A stretch of DNA of 64,000 bases from Eutypella sp. D-1 (Eukaryota; Ascomycota; Sordariomycetes; Xylariales; Diatrypaceae). The position numbers were made by a program, and so were the translations under genes. The stretch lies in assembly GCA_023313575.1 (NCBI GenBank), contig JAJTTP010000006.1:2356001-2420000 (forward strand), read 5' to 3'. Shown piece after piece: positions 37,737 through 49,456 of this stretch; positions within the stretch are counted from its first letter, which is position 1, and every line of letters begins with the position of its first letter. The notes below the pieces were generated by a model. The model was not told the origin of the DNA and searched no databases. It worked only from the letters and a program-made list of their open reading frames with translations.

Positions 37737-38512
37737 TCATTCCCCCTCGCCCTCAGCTGCACCATCCTTCTCCTCACCCTCCTTACGCTCGGCATTGTCT
37801 TTCTTCCACTGCTTAAACCAGGACTCGATACGGTCGAGGTTGCTCTCCATCTCGTCCGTGGTATTGCTAGTAAGCTCGACCACCATCTCTGGTGCGTACG
37901 AATCCCGCGCCTCCTGCAACAACACCTCCATGATCTCCGAGTCCAGGTTCTCCTGCAGCTTCGCCTCGGGGTATTTCCTTGGGGCGGTGTGTCAGCTGGG
38001 AAATCGAATACCATAGAGACATGCCTCATCCTGGTACCTTGTGTGAAAGTGAGAACATACCTTGCTGATAGGCGATCGTACAAAGTCGTAGAATTTACAC
38101 GAAGCACGACAACAAGATCGATCCAGCTCTCGGGGAATAGATCGCACGCGTGCCAGTCGATTATGCAACCGCCAGCTAGAGCATCCGGTTCAATGGCATC
38201 AAGAAGCTGCGAACAGAAATTAGCCTCTCGGTCTCTTTGCCTGTCTACTTCTACCCCTGATAGTGACGGGGGATAACCAGCCAGCTTGGCTGATCCAAGT
38301 CAACAGACTGAATTGAACCAACAAATCACCTTATCCTCGTCGACGATCCAGCTGGAGAACTTGTCGTCCCAGCCCTCGTGGCAGCCCTTCTCCTTGACGA
38401 TCTGGTTCACGGAGAAGTGTCGCAGACCCGTCCTCTCTGCCAAGGCCTCACAGTGTGTAGTCTTCCCCACACCGGGGGTACCCGTGACGATGATGTTGGG
38501 TGACTTGCGCAT
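37737..38512 (-). CDS. FAP7: Adenylate kinase isoenzyme 6 / 40S maturation factor FAP7
   Basis: Atypical adenylate kinase-like NTPase that works with Rps14 in final 18S rRNA processing. About 185 residues. P-loop GTPGVGKTTHCEAL near the N-terminus, FSVNQIVKEKGCHEGWD, DALAGGCIIDWHACDLFPE (with the conserved DWHxCDxFPE block), LRVNSTTLYDRL and EVLLQEARDSY. The C-terminus is Glu/Lys-rich and ends EGEGE. Two introns, after VDEDK and within DRLSARKYPE. The start is taken at 38512 (MRKSPNIIVTG); an in-frame upstream ATG at 38542 would add ten residues and cannot be excluded. Confidence 0.92.
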
Positions 38513-39510
38513 TTCCCTTTCTTGCCCCCTTTTTCCCGTCACAAAAAGATTTATTCTCGGCTGGCTACCGTACTAAACTCGTACCTGTTGGAAACAAGGT
38601 TACCTATAAAGATGAAATAAGTATTGTTTAGTTTGTTAGTTTGTGAGTTTGACAGAGCTTTTGGTTTTTTGGGCTATCAGCTGTCGAGATTAGGGGAATT
38701 GGTTATAACTGCCTAAGTATTGTTGCGATGAATAAGTTTCAGGACTCTAAATTTTTGGATAGCGACAAGCACCTCGTTAGTTGGGTAGTGCGTTATCAAA
38801 GTACGGCATAAGCTGATAAGACCAAAAATATCAATGTTACACTTTCCGGGCTGTGATAGTGTGCTAAGTTATACGGCCCCAAGGTCACGTGCTCATCTTC
38901 CCCCTTTTCATCGTTATATACTCAGTCATATTGGCTATCCCACATGCGAAAAGTAAACACAAAGACAGGCAAGACAGACGAAAGACGGTGGTGATAGCAA
39001 AAGAAGAGGTGGGTCTTCTCCCCGTGTCGTCGCACAACATCATCATCCTCTTTCTTTGTCTTCTCTGATCTACTTTCCTCTCCCTTCGCTGCTTTCCTCT
39101 TCTTCTACATGTATATTCACAATGTACGAATTATACACGCTCTCTCCGATGCTACATGACGTCGTCTTCTTTTGGTACACTCTCATGCCGACCCCAAAAG
39201 CATCAGCTTCGAACGCCACCCCGTTCCGTGATGCCTGTGAATAGTTCTATATTCCTCCGCCATCACCATCAACCCCTACCACTACCGCCACCACCGCTTT
39301 CATGGTTCTTCGTCCAACAATCGTAAATTTCGGGCCCTCGTCAGTCGTGAGAGAGTCACTTTTACCATACTTCGTGTGTCGCGTTGCCCATTATGCAGCT
39401 AATTCGAGGCTCGGTTGCCGGAACCGATTCTGACCCTCTATGCCACTACAGTAAATATCGTGAAATAAGAGGTTTCCCAGCTTGCGGCTACAACATCGCT
39501 TGCCCCTGCT
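38513..39510. other. FAP7 promoter region and myosin 3' flank
   Basis: About 1 kb. It contains a CT-rich stretch (39045-39115) followed on the plus strand by an ATG in good context opening a 40-codon frame (39122-39244). See findings; I do not call it a gene. Confidence 0.5.
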
Positions 39511-42500
39511 CTAGGCAGACGCAGCATCAACCTCCTCTTCATCCGCCTCTGCGAAGGTCTCGCCGTTGGCCTCGTACTCCTCCGACTCAAACTTCTCCTG
39601 CTGAGCGATGGCCTGCGCCGATACAATCTCGGCCAACCGCTTAAGTCGTGGCGTTTGTAGCCCTGAAGAATCCCGGGTTAGTCAAGTTCTAGTGATGAGC
39701 GTAGGGAGGGTAAATGAAGGCTTACATGATGGAGTATACGTCTCAAGCGCCGTGATGACCCGCGGCTCAGCGATCTCGTAAGGTCCGCTATCATCCATGT
39801 CCACCGCCTGCAACAAGAGCACGTCGCTCTTCTCTGTCACGCGGGACGCCACCGCCTTCATGATCTCGCCATTGATTGGCTGTTCGTAATCCGCCACAAG
39901 GTACTGGTTCAGGAGCTTCTGGATCTGGTTGGGAGAGAGCCTTGTCGGATGTTAGCTTGTCTGTGCGGTAAAAGGGGCATCGTTCAGGTCGACTTACATC
40001 CAACAGATATCCTGAATGATCTCAATATCGTTCAGGGTTGCCTTCTTGAGCTGAAGAAGCTTGGTCGCTTGCTAGAGTCTGCGTTAGAAAAGAGCCGATC
40101 CAGAAGAACATCGCTTCGTCCGCGATCACTTACCATAAGGTGCTCAAGCTGTAGCGTGCCCTCGGGCATATCATGACTCTTACACCACTCCTCAATCCGT
40201 GTGATGTTGTAATTGATCTGCAGACCTCTCTTCCACGAGAGGAAGTTCCGGCGCATCAGCAGATCGTTAAACGCTGTGACGCCGACTAGACGAAGCAATT
40301 CCGTGACTGTTTGCGTGATGATCGAATCCTCTAGGTAGTAAGCCTTCATCGCCCTGAAGACGCTGTTCAGCAGGCTGAGCAGATTGTCCATGCTGTAAGC
40401 AGGTGTTGAGTTCGACTGCAGTAGCTTGCCGAGGAATCTGTTACTTTCGTTCGTGACGAAGCCGGGCAGCGATTGGGATTCGATGATGGCGGGGATGATC
40501 ATCTTGTGCAGCCTCTTCTTCAGGATCTTCATCCACGTGTGGTAGATGTTGAACTCCAAACTCTCGAGGTCGTGCTTGACAATCTCAAGAAGCCGGTCGT
40601 ACTCGTAGTTGTCCGTCTTTTGAGCTTCATACCAGTCCTCGGCAAGGAACACGAACGAGAGCATCTCGTGCACGTTGGAGAGCCAGAAGGCACCAGGGTT
40701 AATGGCATCTTCACCGTCGTGCTGCATCACCTCCTGCTGGATGGACTGCATGACATTGGCGAGGAACCTCTCGGACTCCTTGACAAAGCCGTTGTTCCAC
40801 ATCTCCGACGTCACTAGATTGATGAGATACGATGGGAAGAGTACTTCCTTATCCGAGGGAGGGGGCGTGGTGTTGGGAGACGGGATCTTCAGGTTCTTGA
40901 TGAGACCCATCGTCACTTCCTCGTTCAAGCCATCCTCATCGGCCAGGAGACTCTCGAGTTCCATTTCAATCGTGTCCACGCCTGGTATGAACCCAGCGCC
41001 CGGAAGCGGCCGGGAGTTGCCCGTAACAGCCATAGACACGGGACGGGGGTTGTAAGCAGCGCTGAAGCGATCCAACTCGCGAGGCTCGGCGCCGGCGCTC
41101 CGCCGCTTCGGCTTCTTGGATGAGACAAGGTTGATAAGGCCGTTGGGAGGGGCAGTTGCGGTATTGCCGTTGGTCAACTCGCCGTTGATTGGGCCAGATC
41201 GCCTGGCTAGGTCCAGTTCTTCTGACATCTGCGCCAACTGTTCCCTCAACGACGCCTTTTCGTTCTCTTGTTCTTCCCTCTCCTGGCGGATACGCTCCAG
41301 CTCCGAAGTGGCGGTCCGCAGCGATTCCTTCAACTCCCGCTCTTCCTCCTGCATCCTCTTGACGTTCGATGTGGATTCTTCGAAATTGCTCTGAAGCTTC
41401 TTCATATCTTCCTCCATCGCCTGCAGTTTGGCTACAGCAATACCAGCCTGGTTCGCTTCGGCTTGAAGTTCCTTTGACCGGGTCTCCAGGGCATTGTGCC
41501 GGCTCTTCCATGACTTGATCTGGCTCTCGTAGTTCTCGACCTGTGTTAAGAGGGTCTTGTTCTGCGTCTTCATAGTTCCCAAGGACTGGGTAAGCTCCAC
41601 GACCTTGTTTTCCAGCTTGTAGGAAATCTGCTTCAAGTCGCGAGCCTCCTCCCGAACCTTCTTGTACTCCTTCCTTGCCGTCTTTCCACGCCACAGGTTC
41701 TGGATGATAATGACTTGTCTGCGGTAGTTTCGCCACTTGCGGAGCTCCCTTCTAGCCCGCCATACCCGTTGGATCAGGCGCACTGCATTGCCGACGCGAG
41801 TCTCCATGATCTCCTTCCTGCGCAGGTAACCCCGGGCAGCAGCTTGAGCCAGTACAACATGACCACGGATACGCAGAAATGCCTGCCGCTGCTTATGTCC
41901 CCTCCATACTCTTTGAATGGTCGTGGCCGCTTTGTTCGTCCGCAGATCCTGAGCCTTTTGACGGGTGGCATGGGCTCTGAACAAGGATTGTAGGTCGATG
42001 ATGGACTCACGAGCCTCAAGATACTTACGACGATAGTATTTCGCCTTGAGATTCTTCTGGATCAAGGTAGCAGCCTCACTCATCCGGGTATGACGAAGGT
42101 TTTCTAGATGAGCCAGCATACCAGCGCGGAAGAAGATCTTGGTCAGACCAAGCTGGTAACTGTCGGTGCCGGAACCAGTGATAGAGCCGAGGGCTTGGGC
42201 AAGAATCTCCTTGACTAATTGCCGAATTTCCGTCTGCCATTGAGTTGATGGCACGAGGAGGTAGTACCGCAAGGCGAACTCCTCGTAAGTCCAGCGACCC
42301 GGATAACCAGCGGTACTAATGCGGATCGTCTCGAGCACACCGCAGGCCCGCAGCTGGCTGAGAACCATAGGGCCTTCGAACTTCCACGCCTCCTTGCCTT
42401 CGTTTGGCTTGATGCATCGAATGTAGTGGACATTTGTGTTCCCGATAGTCGTCATGAGTTCGATCAAGGACGAGCGGAAGATACCGCCGAGAGTTGGCTT

Positions 42501-44784
42501 GCGGTTAACAGCCACTCCGATCTTCCGTCCCGGCGTCGGCTTCGCCACCGCGGAGCCCGTTGACGCAACATCCTTCTCCCGAACTGCCGACGCCGCAGCA
42601 AGCACCTGCTTGAGGAAATCGTTACTCGTGGCACGGAGGTTTTCCATATGCTCGTCAGGAACAGTATCTCTGTTCTTCTCGATGAAGCCCTCCGACTCGT
42701 ACGTGACGTCGACAGCATAGTGGCACACGGTGAAGGAAGACTTTCCAAACCGTGGCTTCTTGTAGAACTTGCTCTTGTCGGCAGAGAAGTTGTGATGCAG
42801 CTTGGTCACAAACTGCTCGTCTGTGCCCATGGGTAATCTCGACTCCTCATCCAGCAACGACAGGATACCTAGCTTGCCCTCGATCAGGTCGATACATGGT
42901 TGATTGTCCGAGAAATCGATAAACTTCCAGTCAATCTGCTCCCGAACATATTCCTCCTGCTCAAGCCTGAAGACATGCGAGTTGAATTGCTGCTGTAACT
43001 TCTCGTTGGCGTAGTTGATACAGAACTGCTCGAATGAGTTCTTGGCGAAATGCTCAAAACCGTAGATATCGAGAACGCCAATGAAGGACGCCACACGGCT
43101 CAGGACCTGCTCCGTGGCAAGACTCTTGTTGATAACTTCGACAAGCCAATCAAACAGACTCGAGTAGATAAACTTGGCAACGGAATCACGAACGACTAAG
43201 GCTTGCTGCTGCGTTAAGTTGGACACAATCTTTTCGCCTCTCGTGATAAGCTGCTTCTTCACGGTCCATTTGGCGAAATTACCCGCGTCGATACCGAGGA
43301 TAGAACATGCTCGCTCTAATGAAGGCTCAGTAGGAGCTAGTACGCTATCGTTCCGCGATGCCGTGATCTTGACGTTACCAAGGTGGAGCAGACCAGCAAG
43401 GAGGTTGAAAATGCCAGCCTGTTGGACTTCGTCGACACCAATGGTACTGAGCGAACTCTTTGTAGCCGAAAATTCCGCCTTGTCATCGATTCCATCGACG
43501 GTGGGGGCATTTCCCTGATTAAGGTAGTCGAATTGTTCAACCGGCAGAAGATGTAGGTCCTGGCGTTCTTTATCGGTGGCACCAGAAAGCAGCTGATAGA
43601 AGATATGGTAGTTCCTCTCTTTCAAGGGTTGGAAGACCAACCTTGACCGTTCAAGAAGGTATGTCCGAATCCTGGCTCCGATAATGTTCGTCTCCTCGTC
43701 AAACATAATCTCAATGTACTTTCCAAATCTTGACGAGTTGTCGTTCCTGGTGGTTTTGGCGTTTCCGAAGGCTTCCATGATGGGGTTCGTGGCCAGAATC
43801 TGCTCTTCAGTTTCACTCATGGCATCCGCCCCTCTTTTGGTCCGGCCGCCAGGGTTGTCTGGGGGTTCTCTGGTGGCAAAGTATCGCATAATATACTTTG
43901 CGCTGACGGTTTTTCCAGCACCGGACTCACCGGACACGACGACGGTCTGATTCCGGCCATCCTTGACCATTTTCCTACATGGGAGAGTTAGTCACCACCA
44001 AGCAAGCTAAGAGGCCATACCGGAAAGGGGGCTTTGTTTACATGAAGGCCTCTTCGGCAATAGCGAAAAGGTGGGGTGCCTGTGTCTCCCTTTGCTTGCC
44101 GGCATATACTTGTACCATGCCCGGGACATAGAGAGAATCAACCCTAGCGAAAGGGTTTGTGGCGATGAGAACGATACCACTGTATGTGTAAATCTCCTTT
44201 TGCAAATATCTGAGGCGGATGGCTTGGAGCACTATAATAGGCAAGAGGCGGTCAGGGGTCAGTAAAAGGCGAGTGACTCCCCAGGAAAACGAGAACAGGA
44301 GCTATGGTGAACCATCATGGAACGCCTGGTGCGCCCCAAATGGGGAAGCAGAGAGTGGAATCAGAGAGCGCAGAGAGACACATACCAGCCGGCTCGTTAA
44401 GATGGGATAAATTTGTCAAGTCATCGCTGGCTTCGAGCATAGCAGGGTTCATCAAAGGCGGAAGAGAGGGGTCATTTGAGTTTTGCAAGGCATCTTGACT
44501 GAGCGTGATGGTTTTGATCTATGTGATGAAGAAAGACACAAGCAAGCAGCGGTCAGTTATACAGATCAGGGAAACAAGCATCAAGGATATCGGGAACCCT
44601 TTGGAAATCAGGGTATGATGGGTATGGGAAACCCGGTTGGAAATCGTACCTCTTCATTTTCAAGCTTGAACTCCAAGATCACCTTATCCCCATCGACGGT
44701 CTTCTTGACAACCTCAGATGCCACCCACCCCTCGGTGGCATCGGGTTGCCAAGCTCTCGTACCAACATCGTAGTTATGCGACAT
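39511..44784 (-). CDS. MYO2: Class V myosin heavy chain
   Basis: Actin motor that carries vesicles and organelles to hyphal tips. About 1,570 residues, normal for the class. In order: SH3-like N-terminal part (WVASEVVKKTVDGDKVILEF); motor with P-loop GESGAGKT, switch I NDNSSRFGKY, switch II DIYGFEHF, loop-region YIRCIKPNEGKEAW and converter; six IQ motifs (ATLIQKNLKAKYYRR through IIIQNLWRGKTARKEY) for calmodulin-type light chains; a coiled coil; a linker; and the C-terminal DIL cargo domain (MDNLLSLLNSVFRAM, LQINYNITRIEEWCK). One long exon (about 43973 to 40135) carries most of it, with short exons at both ends. The start at 44784 gives MSHNYDVGTRAW; the stop is at 39511-39513 after VDAASA. 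Called MYO2, myoE or myo-5 in different fungi. Confidence 0.97.
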
Positions 44785-47473
44785 GGAGCCTCCTTTCTCT
44801 CGAAACCGAGAACCTTTATAAGATGGGATTCAGGTCTCTCTCAACTACTCGACTCAGCGGTTTAGGGCGTAGGCTCGAGACTGGGAGGATGGGATAATCA
44901 CGGAAGGCGGAGGTAGGTAGGTAGGTAGGTAGGTAGGTAGGTAGGGGTTTAGGGGGAGACACGAGCTGGAGGCATTCGTGCTTGTCGAAGTTAGGTAGTT
45001 TCCAAGGTTAGGTGGTTAGGTAGCTAAGTAGGTAGGTAAACGGTTAGAGGCTTAGTGGTGAATGGCTAATGGTTATGGTTATGGCGAAGTAATGAATGAA
45101 TGGTAATGAATGGTAATGATCGGGGGCAGCCAAATAAGACCGACAAAACCGACAAGACCAACAAAACCACCGGCAGTTCGTAAACAACCAATCGATGTTT
45201 AACCAGGAAGGAGAGGGATCGAAAGACCTCTTAGAGAAAGAAGGATGAAAAGGGACAAAACCGACCGCATGGAATACAGAAGCGGTAGGGTATGGCGGAG
45301 TGTGAAACAATTATGTTCAGGTGGTGTTAGTATAGTAAAAATGTTAGGAGAGTAGGTAGGTAGTATGCACACTATGTAATCATGGAGGTTGGAGGCTGGG
45401 GGGAAGGGGGGGGGGGGGCAGCTAAAGGGTGGAGGGGGGGAAAGGCATGTATGTATGTTTTCTCTTTCCGAAAGGGACGAGCTAAAGAACCACCAGCCCA
45501 AGTGCTAGCTGAGCTGGCTGGCTTGCCTGGATTGCCTGGGTTTGGTTGTCTGCGAGGTTTGCAGTCAAGTAATTTGTTCCAATTAATCAATCAATAAAAT
45601 CCAGTTATATTCTCCTCTATCTTTCTTTCTTTCTTTCTTTTGCTTTCTATGCCCCCTATTCCCAGCTTGTTCCGGCTCGTGAAAATCGTTTGTAGTAAGA
45701 AGTAGTAAAAGTAGTACGTGATAAGATCGGGGGTGCAATGCATGGGTCTGGTAGTATGTATGTATATGTATATACCAGGTTCTAGGTACCTACTTATACA
45801 CATATATCGGTATATACATACTAAGGAGGTATATATTTGGACTGTAGTAATCCATATAAACACCCTAAATTTTGGTGTTGGGTACGTCTGTGCGTGTGTG
45901 TTCTTAACCTGGCCGATACCTTTTAAGATTGTATCTACGTAAGTAAATATTTAGGTGACCCCTGGGGCTTTTTAGCTCTCCCCAATTAGATGGCACCAGC
46001 AACATGGACATGTCACCTACCTAGGTACCTAACAGACGGTAAAGCATCAGGTACGTCGGACGATCTAATTGTTACCTACCTCAGGTACATAAACCTTGAA
46101 GGTACCGTGTGGCAGGTAAACTACCCAGATACTAAATGGGGTCGGGTGGTCTTAGCAGCCAAATAGCTTAATAGCGGTCCGAGAGCAGTCCGGGTAGATT
46201 GACTTTTTCTTAGCTCAGTTCTTGCCCAAGAGTATATATATCTTCTGCCCAGGTATATATTTTCCAGCCCTCAGGGCCCGTCCTATCCCAGCTACCCAGC
46301 CGATAAACGTTGTACCTGTACCACGCAAGCGCAAGTACCTCCCTGGTGAAACACTGGGTATATGCACACCACCCGAGCGCCAGTCTTCCCCAACCAACCG
46401 CATCGGGCCTGCTCCCAGCCTCATTTGAAGATTCACGGGGATGAAAGACCTGGGAGGACCGGTACTTACGACACACAATTAAGGGGTAACGAAAAAAGGG
46501 GGTTCCTTGCGAAATGGAATGTCAAATTTGTTCCGTACCTAATACTCTCACGGCTTCATTAACTTCATAGCAATCGTTTATACGAATGTTATAGTTACTT
46601 GCCCCCTCGATAGATTATAGATTATATCTACGTACATGGCTGTTGGCTGCGTGGCACGACTGTGTTGCCAGTCCTCTCTCACCGCCGACTCTGAACCCAC
46701 GCGCTTAACGCATGACGCTCGGGGCAGAAAAGGAGGGGGGAGGGTCGCTTATAGAGAACTACTAACTTATGTAGACCAAGCCTACTATACTATATACGTC
46801 CAGTTCAACCCAGTACGTATATACCTAGGTAGATAGGTATGGATCCCCTTTCGTTCCTCTTATTTCCAGGTTACCATGTCCTCATGAGCATTGTAGAGTC
46901 GACAACACTACGGCCTCCTTTGCCATCCTTGCACAGCAAAATGTCTGAGAGTAACTCTGAAGAATGTAACCTACCTTGCCCAATCAGGTAATTTAAATAA
47001 GTATTCCCGTCTTTGGAGTGGTCGTGCGGGCATTATACCCTCTTAGGGCTAGCAGAACATCTTATCTGATAGATGGGGCAAGATTACTTGCACCTACGTA
47101 TCTAACGTCCCTCTTGGAAAGGGTTGGGCTTGGAGTATGATAACCACACAACTTGTGTCTGTTTACTATAGCAGCGAAACGGTTATTTAAACGATAACAA
47201 TCAGGTTATATCATTTCTCAAATTTTCATTTCATGTTGTTAAAATCATCATTTTCAATTTCGATGCTCGTAGCAGATGTGGTTCACTGATTTCACATAGT
47301 ACCTGCCTCACTTAAGTTGAATCTCACAGATGCTTAGGCTTCTCCATAAGGAACCGGCCTGTGTTGAACTTTTCCTCCCACCCATTTCCTTAGATGCCAT
47401 CCGCTGAATATACACCACATAGTAACTCCAAAACCCCATGAGATGCCGAGATGTCATATTGCATGATGACCCC
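44785..47473. other. Intergenic, myosin V promoter side
   Basis: 2.7 kb. It holds the (GGTA)n array, a 13-base G run at 45406-45418, a TTTC run near 45620-45640, and TACCTAGG motifs (46015-46031 and about 46820). Frames here lack coding character. Confidence 0.6.
44912..44944 (+). repeat. (GGTA)n microsatellite upstream of myosin V
   Basis: About eight GGTA units, 130 bases before the myosin start codon. The unit matches half of the TACCTAGGTA motif scattered elsewhere. Confidence 0.9.
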
Positions 47474-49456
47474 TCAGTAGAGGACGCGAACCAGAATGCG
47501 CGCTAGTGTAGTCTTAATTAGTCACAACTTCCCAACATCTTACTCTGGAGCAAGACTTACAGCTGAGTGCTTCGAGCCCGTCATATATCTCCTTGATGTC
47601 GTTGGTCTGGACATCACTCACATCCGCCATGAGGTACGCCACCTGGCCAGGGTTAGCAGCAGAACACAAAGAACGTTTTAGTTGTTAGAAAGCCACTTAC
47701 GTCGCCTCTGCTGTCGCTGATCTGTTTGTCCACGTTGTGGTCGCTCAGAACCTCGTTGACTGTGGTATGTCAGTATGTTCTCTACTCTACTCTGGATGAA
47801 TATATGCTCCACTCCCCTTCCCCTTCGTACCTTTCCTCAGAACGCCGGGCACATTTTTGTGTATGTAGATGACCTAGACGCAACTAGTCAGCTTGATATC
47901 GATCACTTGGGGTCTGGTTGGGACCTACTCTTGCATGGTCTCGCTCATCTGTAGTCAACGAGCGCAGGTTCACCTCGGGCATGTTGACGCTGCGTAGCGT
48001 GACTCCCTGGTTGATATAGCGGATCAGGGCCTCGCCGACTAAAAGCAGTTTGTCAGCAAAATATCAGCTCCATACATATGAAGGTCGTCTCATACCTTCC
48101 AGGCCGATGGCCCTCTGCGCTTCTTCGGTGCTACCACCGATATGGGGAGTGAGAATGATGTTCTTGAGGCTGCGCAGTTCTTCCTCCCATCCGTTCAAGT
48201 TGCTCTTGAAGTAGTCGCCGTTGGCAGCCGGCTCCTGGGGGTAGACGTCCAATGCGGCACCTGCAATTTTGCCGCTGCGCATGGCATTGATCAAGGCTGG
48301 GATGTCGACGACCGTACCACGGCTGGCATTGATGAGGTATGCGCCATCCTTCATCTGGGCAAGCTGTTTCGCTGCGATCATGTTCTTGGTCTCCGGAAGC
48401 TCTGGTACGTGTAGGGTCACGAAGTCGGCCTCATTGAGAAGAGCCTCCAGAGTTGGAACTTGGCTTGCAGTACCCATGGCCATCAAATTCACAACATCGT
48501 AGTATATTACTGACAGGCCCATAGCTTCTGCCAATACGGACAGCTGTGAGCCGATATGACCGTAACCGACAATACCTGCAAACGATTTTGAGTCAGTACG
48601 ACCATAATCCTTAGGGATGCACGGGGGGGGGGGGGGGGGGGGGGTTGTATACGAACCAAGGGTTTTGCCGCGAACCTCCCAACATTTGGCGCTCACTTTG
48701 TTCCAAGTGCCATTGTGCATTTCGTTTGACCTGTCACCGAGCTGGCGGGCCAGAGTAATGATCTCTGCGATAACCAACTCGGCCACGCTGCGAGAGTTGG
48801 CGAAAGGGGAGTTGAAGACAGCGATGCCTTGACGCGCCGCAAACTCCAGATCCACCTGGTTGGTGCCAATACAGAAACAACCAATGACGAGTAGGTTCTT
48901 GGCTTCCTTGAGGACCTTTGCGGTCAACTTGGTCTTGGACCGGATGCCGATGACGTGCACATCTCTGGAGAACGGGTTAGAGGCGAAGGGCACGAGCAAG
49001 GATCGAAAAGGGGGGAGGCTAAGGAGGATGATAGGGATGAGGCGTGTAACCTGAACAAGCAGGCGCCAGATTGTCACAACCAGAAGTGTCTGGTTTTGCA
49101 GAGGAACAGTTATTCAATAACAGAAATCAGACTGTACTGATTTTCGAACAATTGTTCGAAGCCGTGACTCACTTTATTTTCTCGATGAGCTGGTCCTCGG
49201 GCAGGGAAGACTTGAGGGCTTCGACCTGGTACCCCTGCTGGGTGAGCAGCTCCCTGCCACTCTGGTTGACATTCTCAAGGAGAAGGATTTTGATGTCCTG
49301 TGTATCAAAAGGTTTGAGCTGCTTGAAAAGGCTGTGTCGTATGATGCCGCCGAAACTGTCTGGCGGGGACTGAAAGGTTGAAGGTGACACGCTGAGCTGA
49401 TGGGAAGGCACCTCCTGCCTCGGGGTCCTGGTAGCGATGCTCTTTGCTTCCGTCAT
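47474..49456 (-). CDS. SER33: D-3-phosphoglycerate dehydrogenase
   Basis: First step of serine synthesis: 3-phosphoglycerate plus NAD to 3-phosphohydroxypyruvate. About 470 residues. N-terminal extension, then DIKILLLENVNQSGRELL, IGIRSKTKLT, GCFCIGTNQVDLEFA and NSPFANSRSVAELVI. The NAD-binding GIVGYGHIGSQL comes next, followed by LINASRGTVVDIPAL, catalytic-His region LTPHIGGSTEEAQ, and a C-terminal ACT domain (VPGVLRKVNEVL, GDVAYLMADVSDV) that normally senses serine. The last exon reads RILVRVLY and stop. Intron 1 begins after LIEKIK; intron 2, just before GIVGYG, carries a 22-base homopolymer (C on the coding strand). Start 49456, stop 47474-47476. SER3 would be an equally good name. Confidence 0.95.
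48623..48644 (+). repeat. 22-base G homopolymer in SER33 intron 2
   Basis: Uninterrupted G run on the plus strand (C run in the transcript), starting about 12 bases after the intron's GTTCGT donor. Confidence 0.9.

Noticed and set aside
40966..41736. 256-codon frame inside the myosin gene, minus strand
   Set aside because: Alternative frame of the coiled-coil and linker exon of myosin V, which is unambiguous.
49165..49171. TGACTCA sites at 7241, 30581 and 49165 as GCN4 sites
   Set aside because: Each overlaps a GTGAGT splice donor, so the match is explained by the splice consensus.
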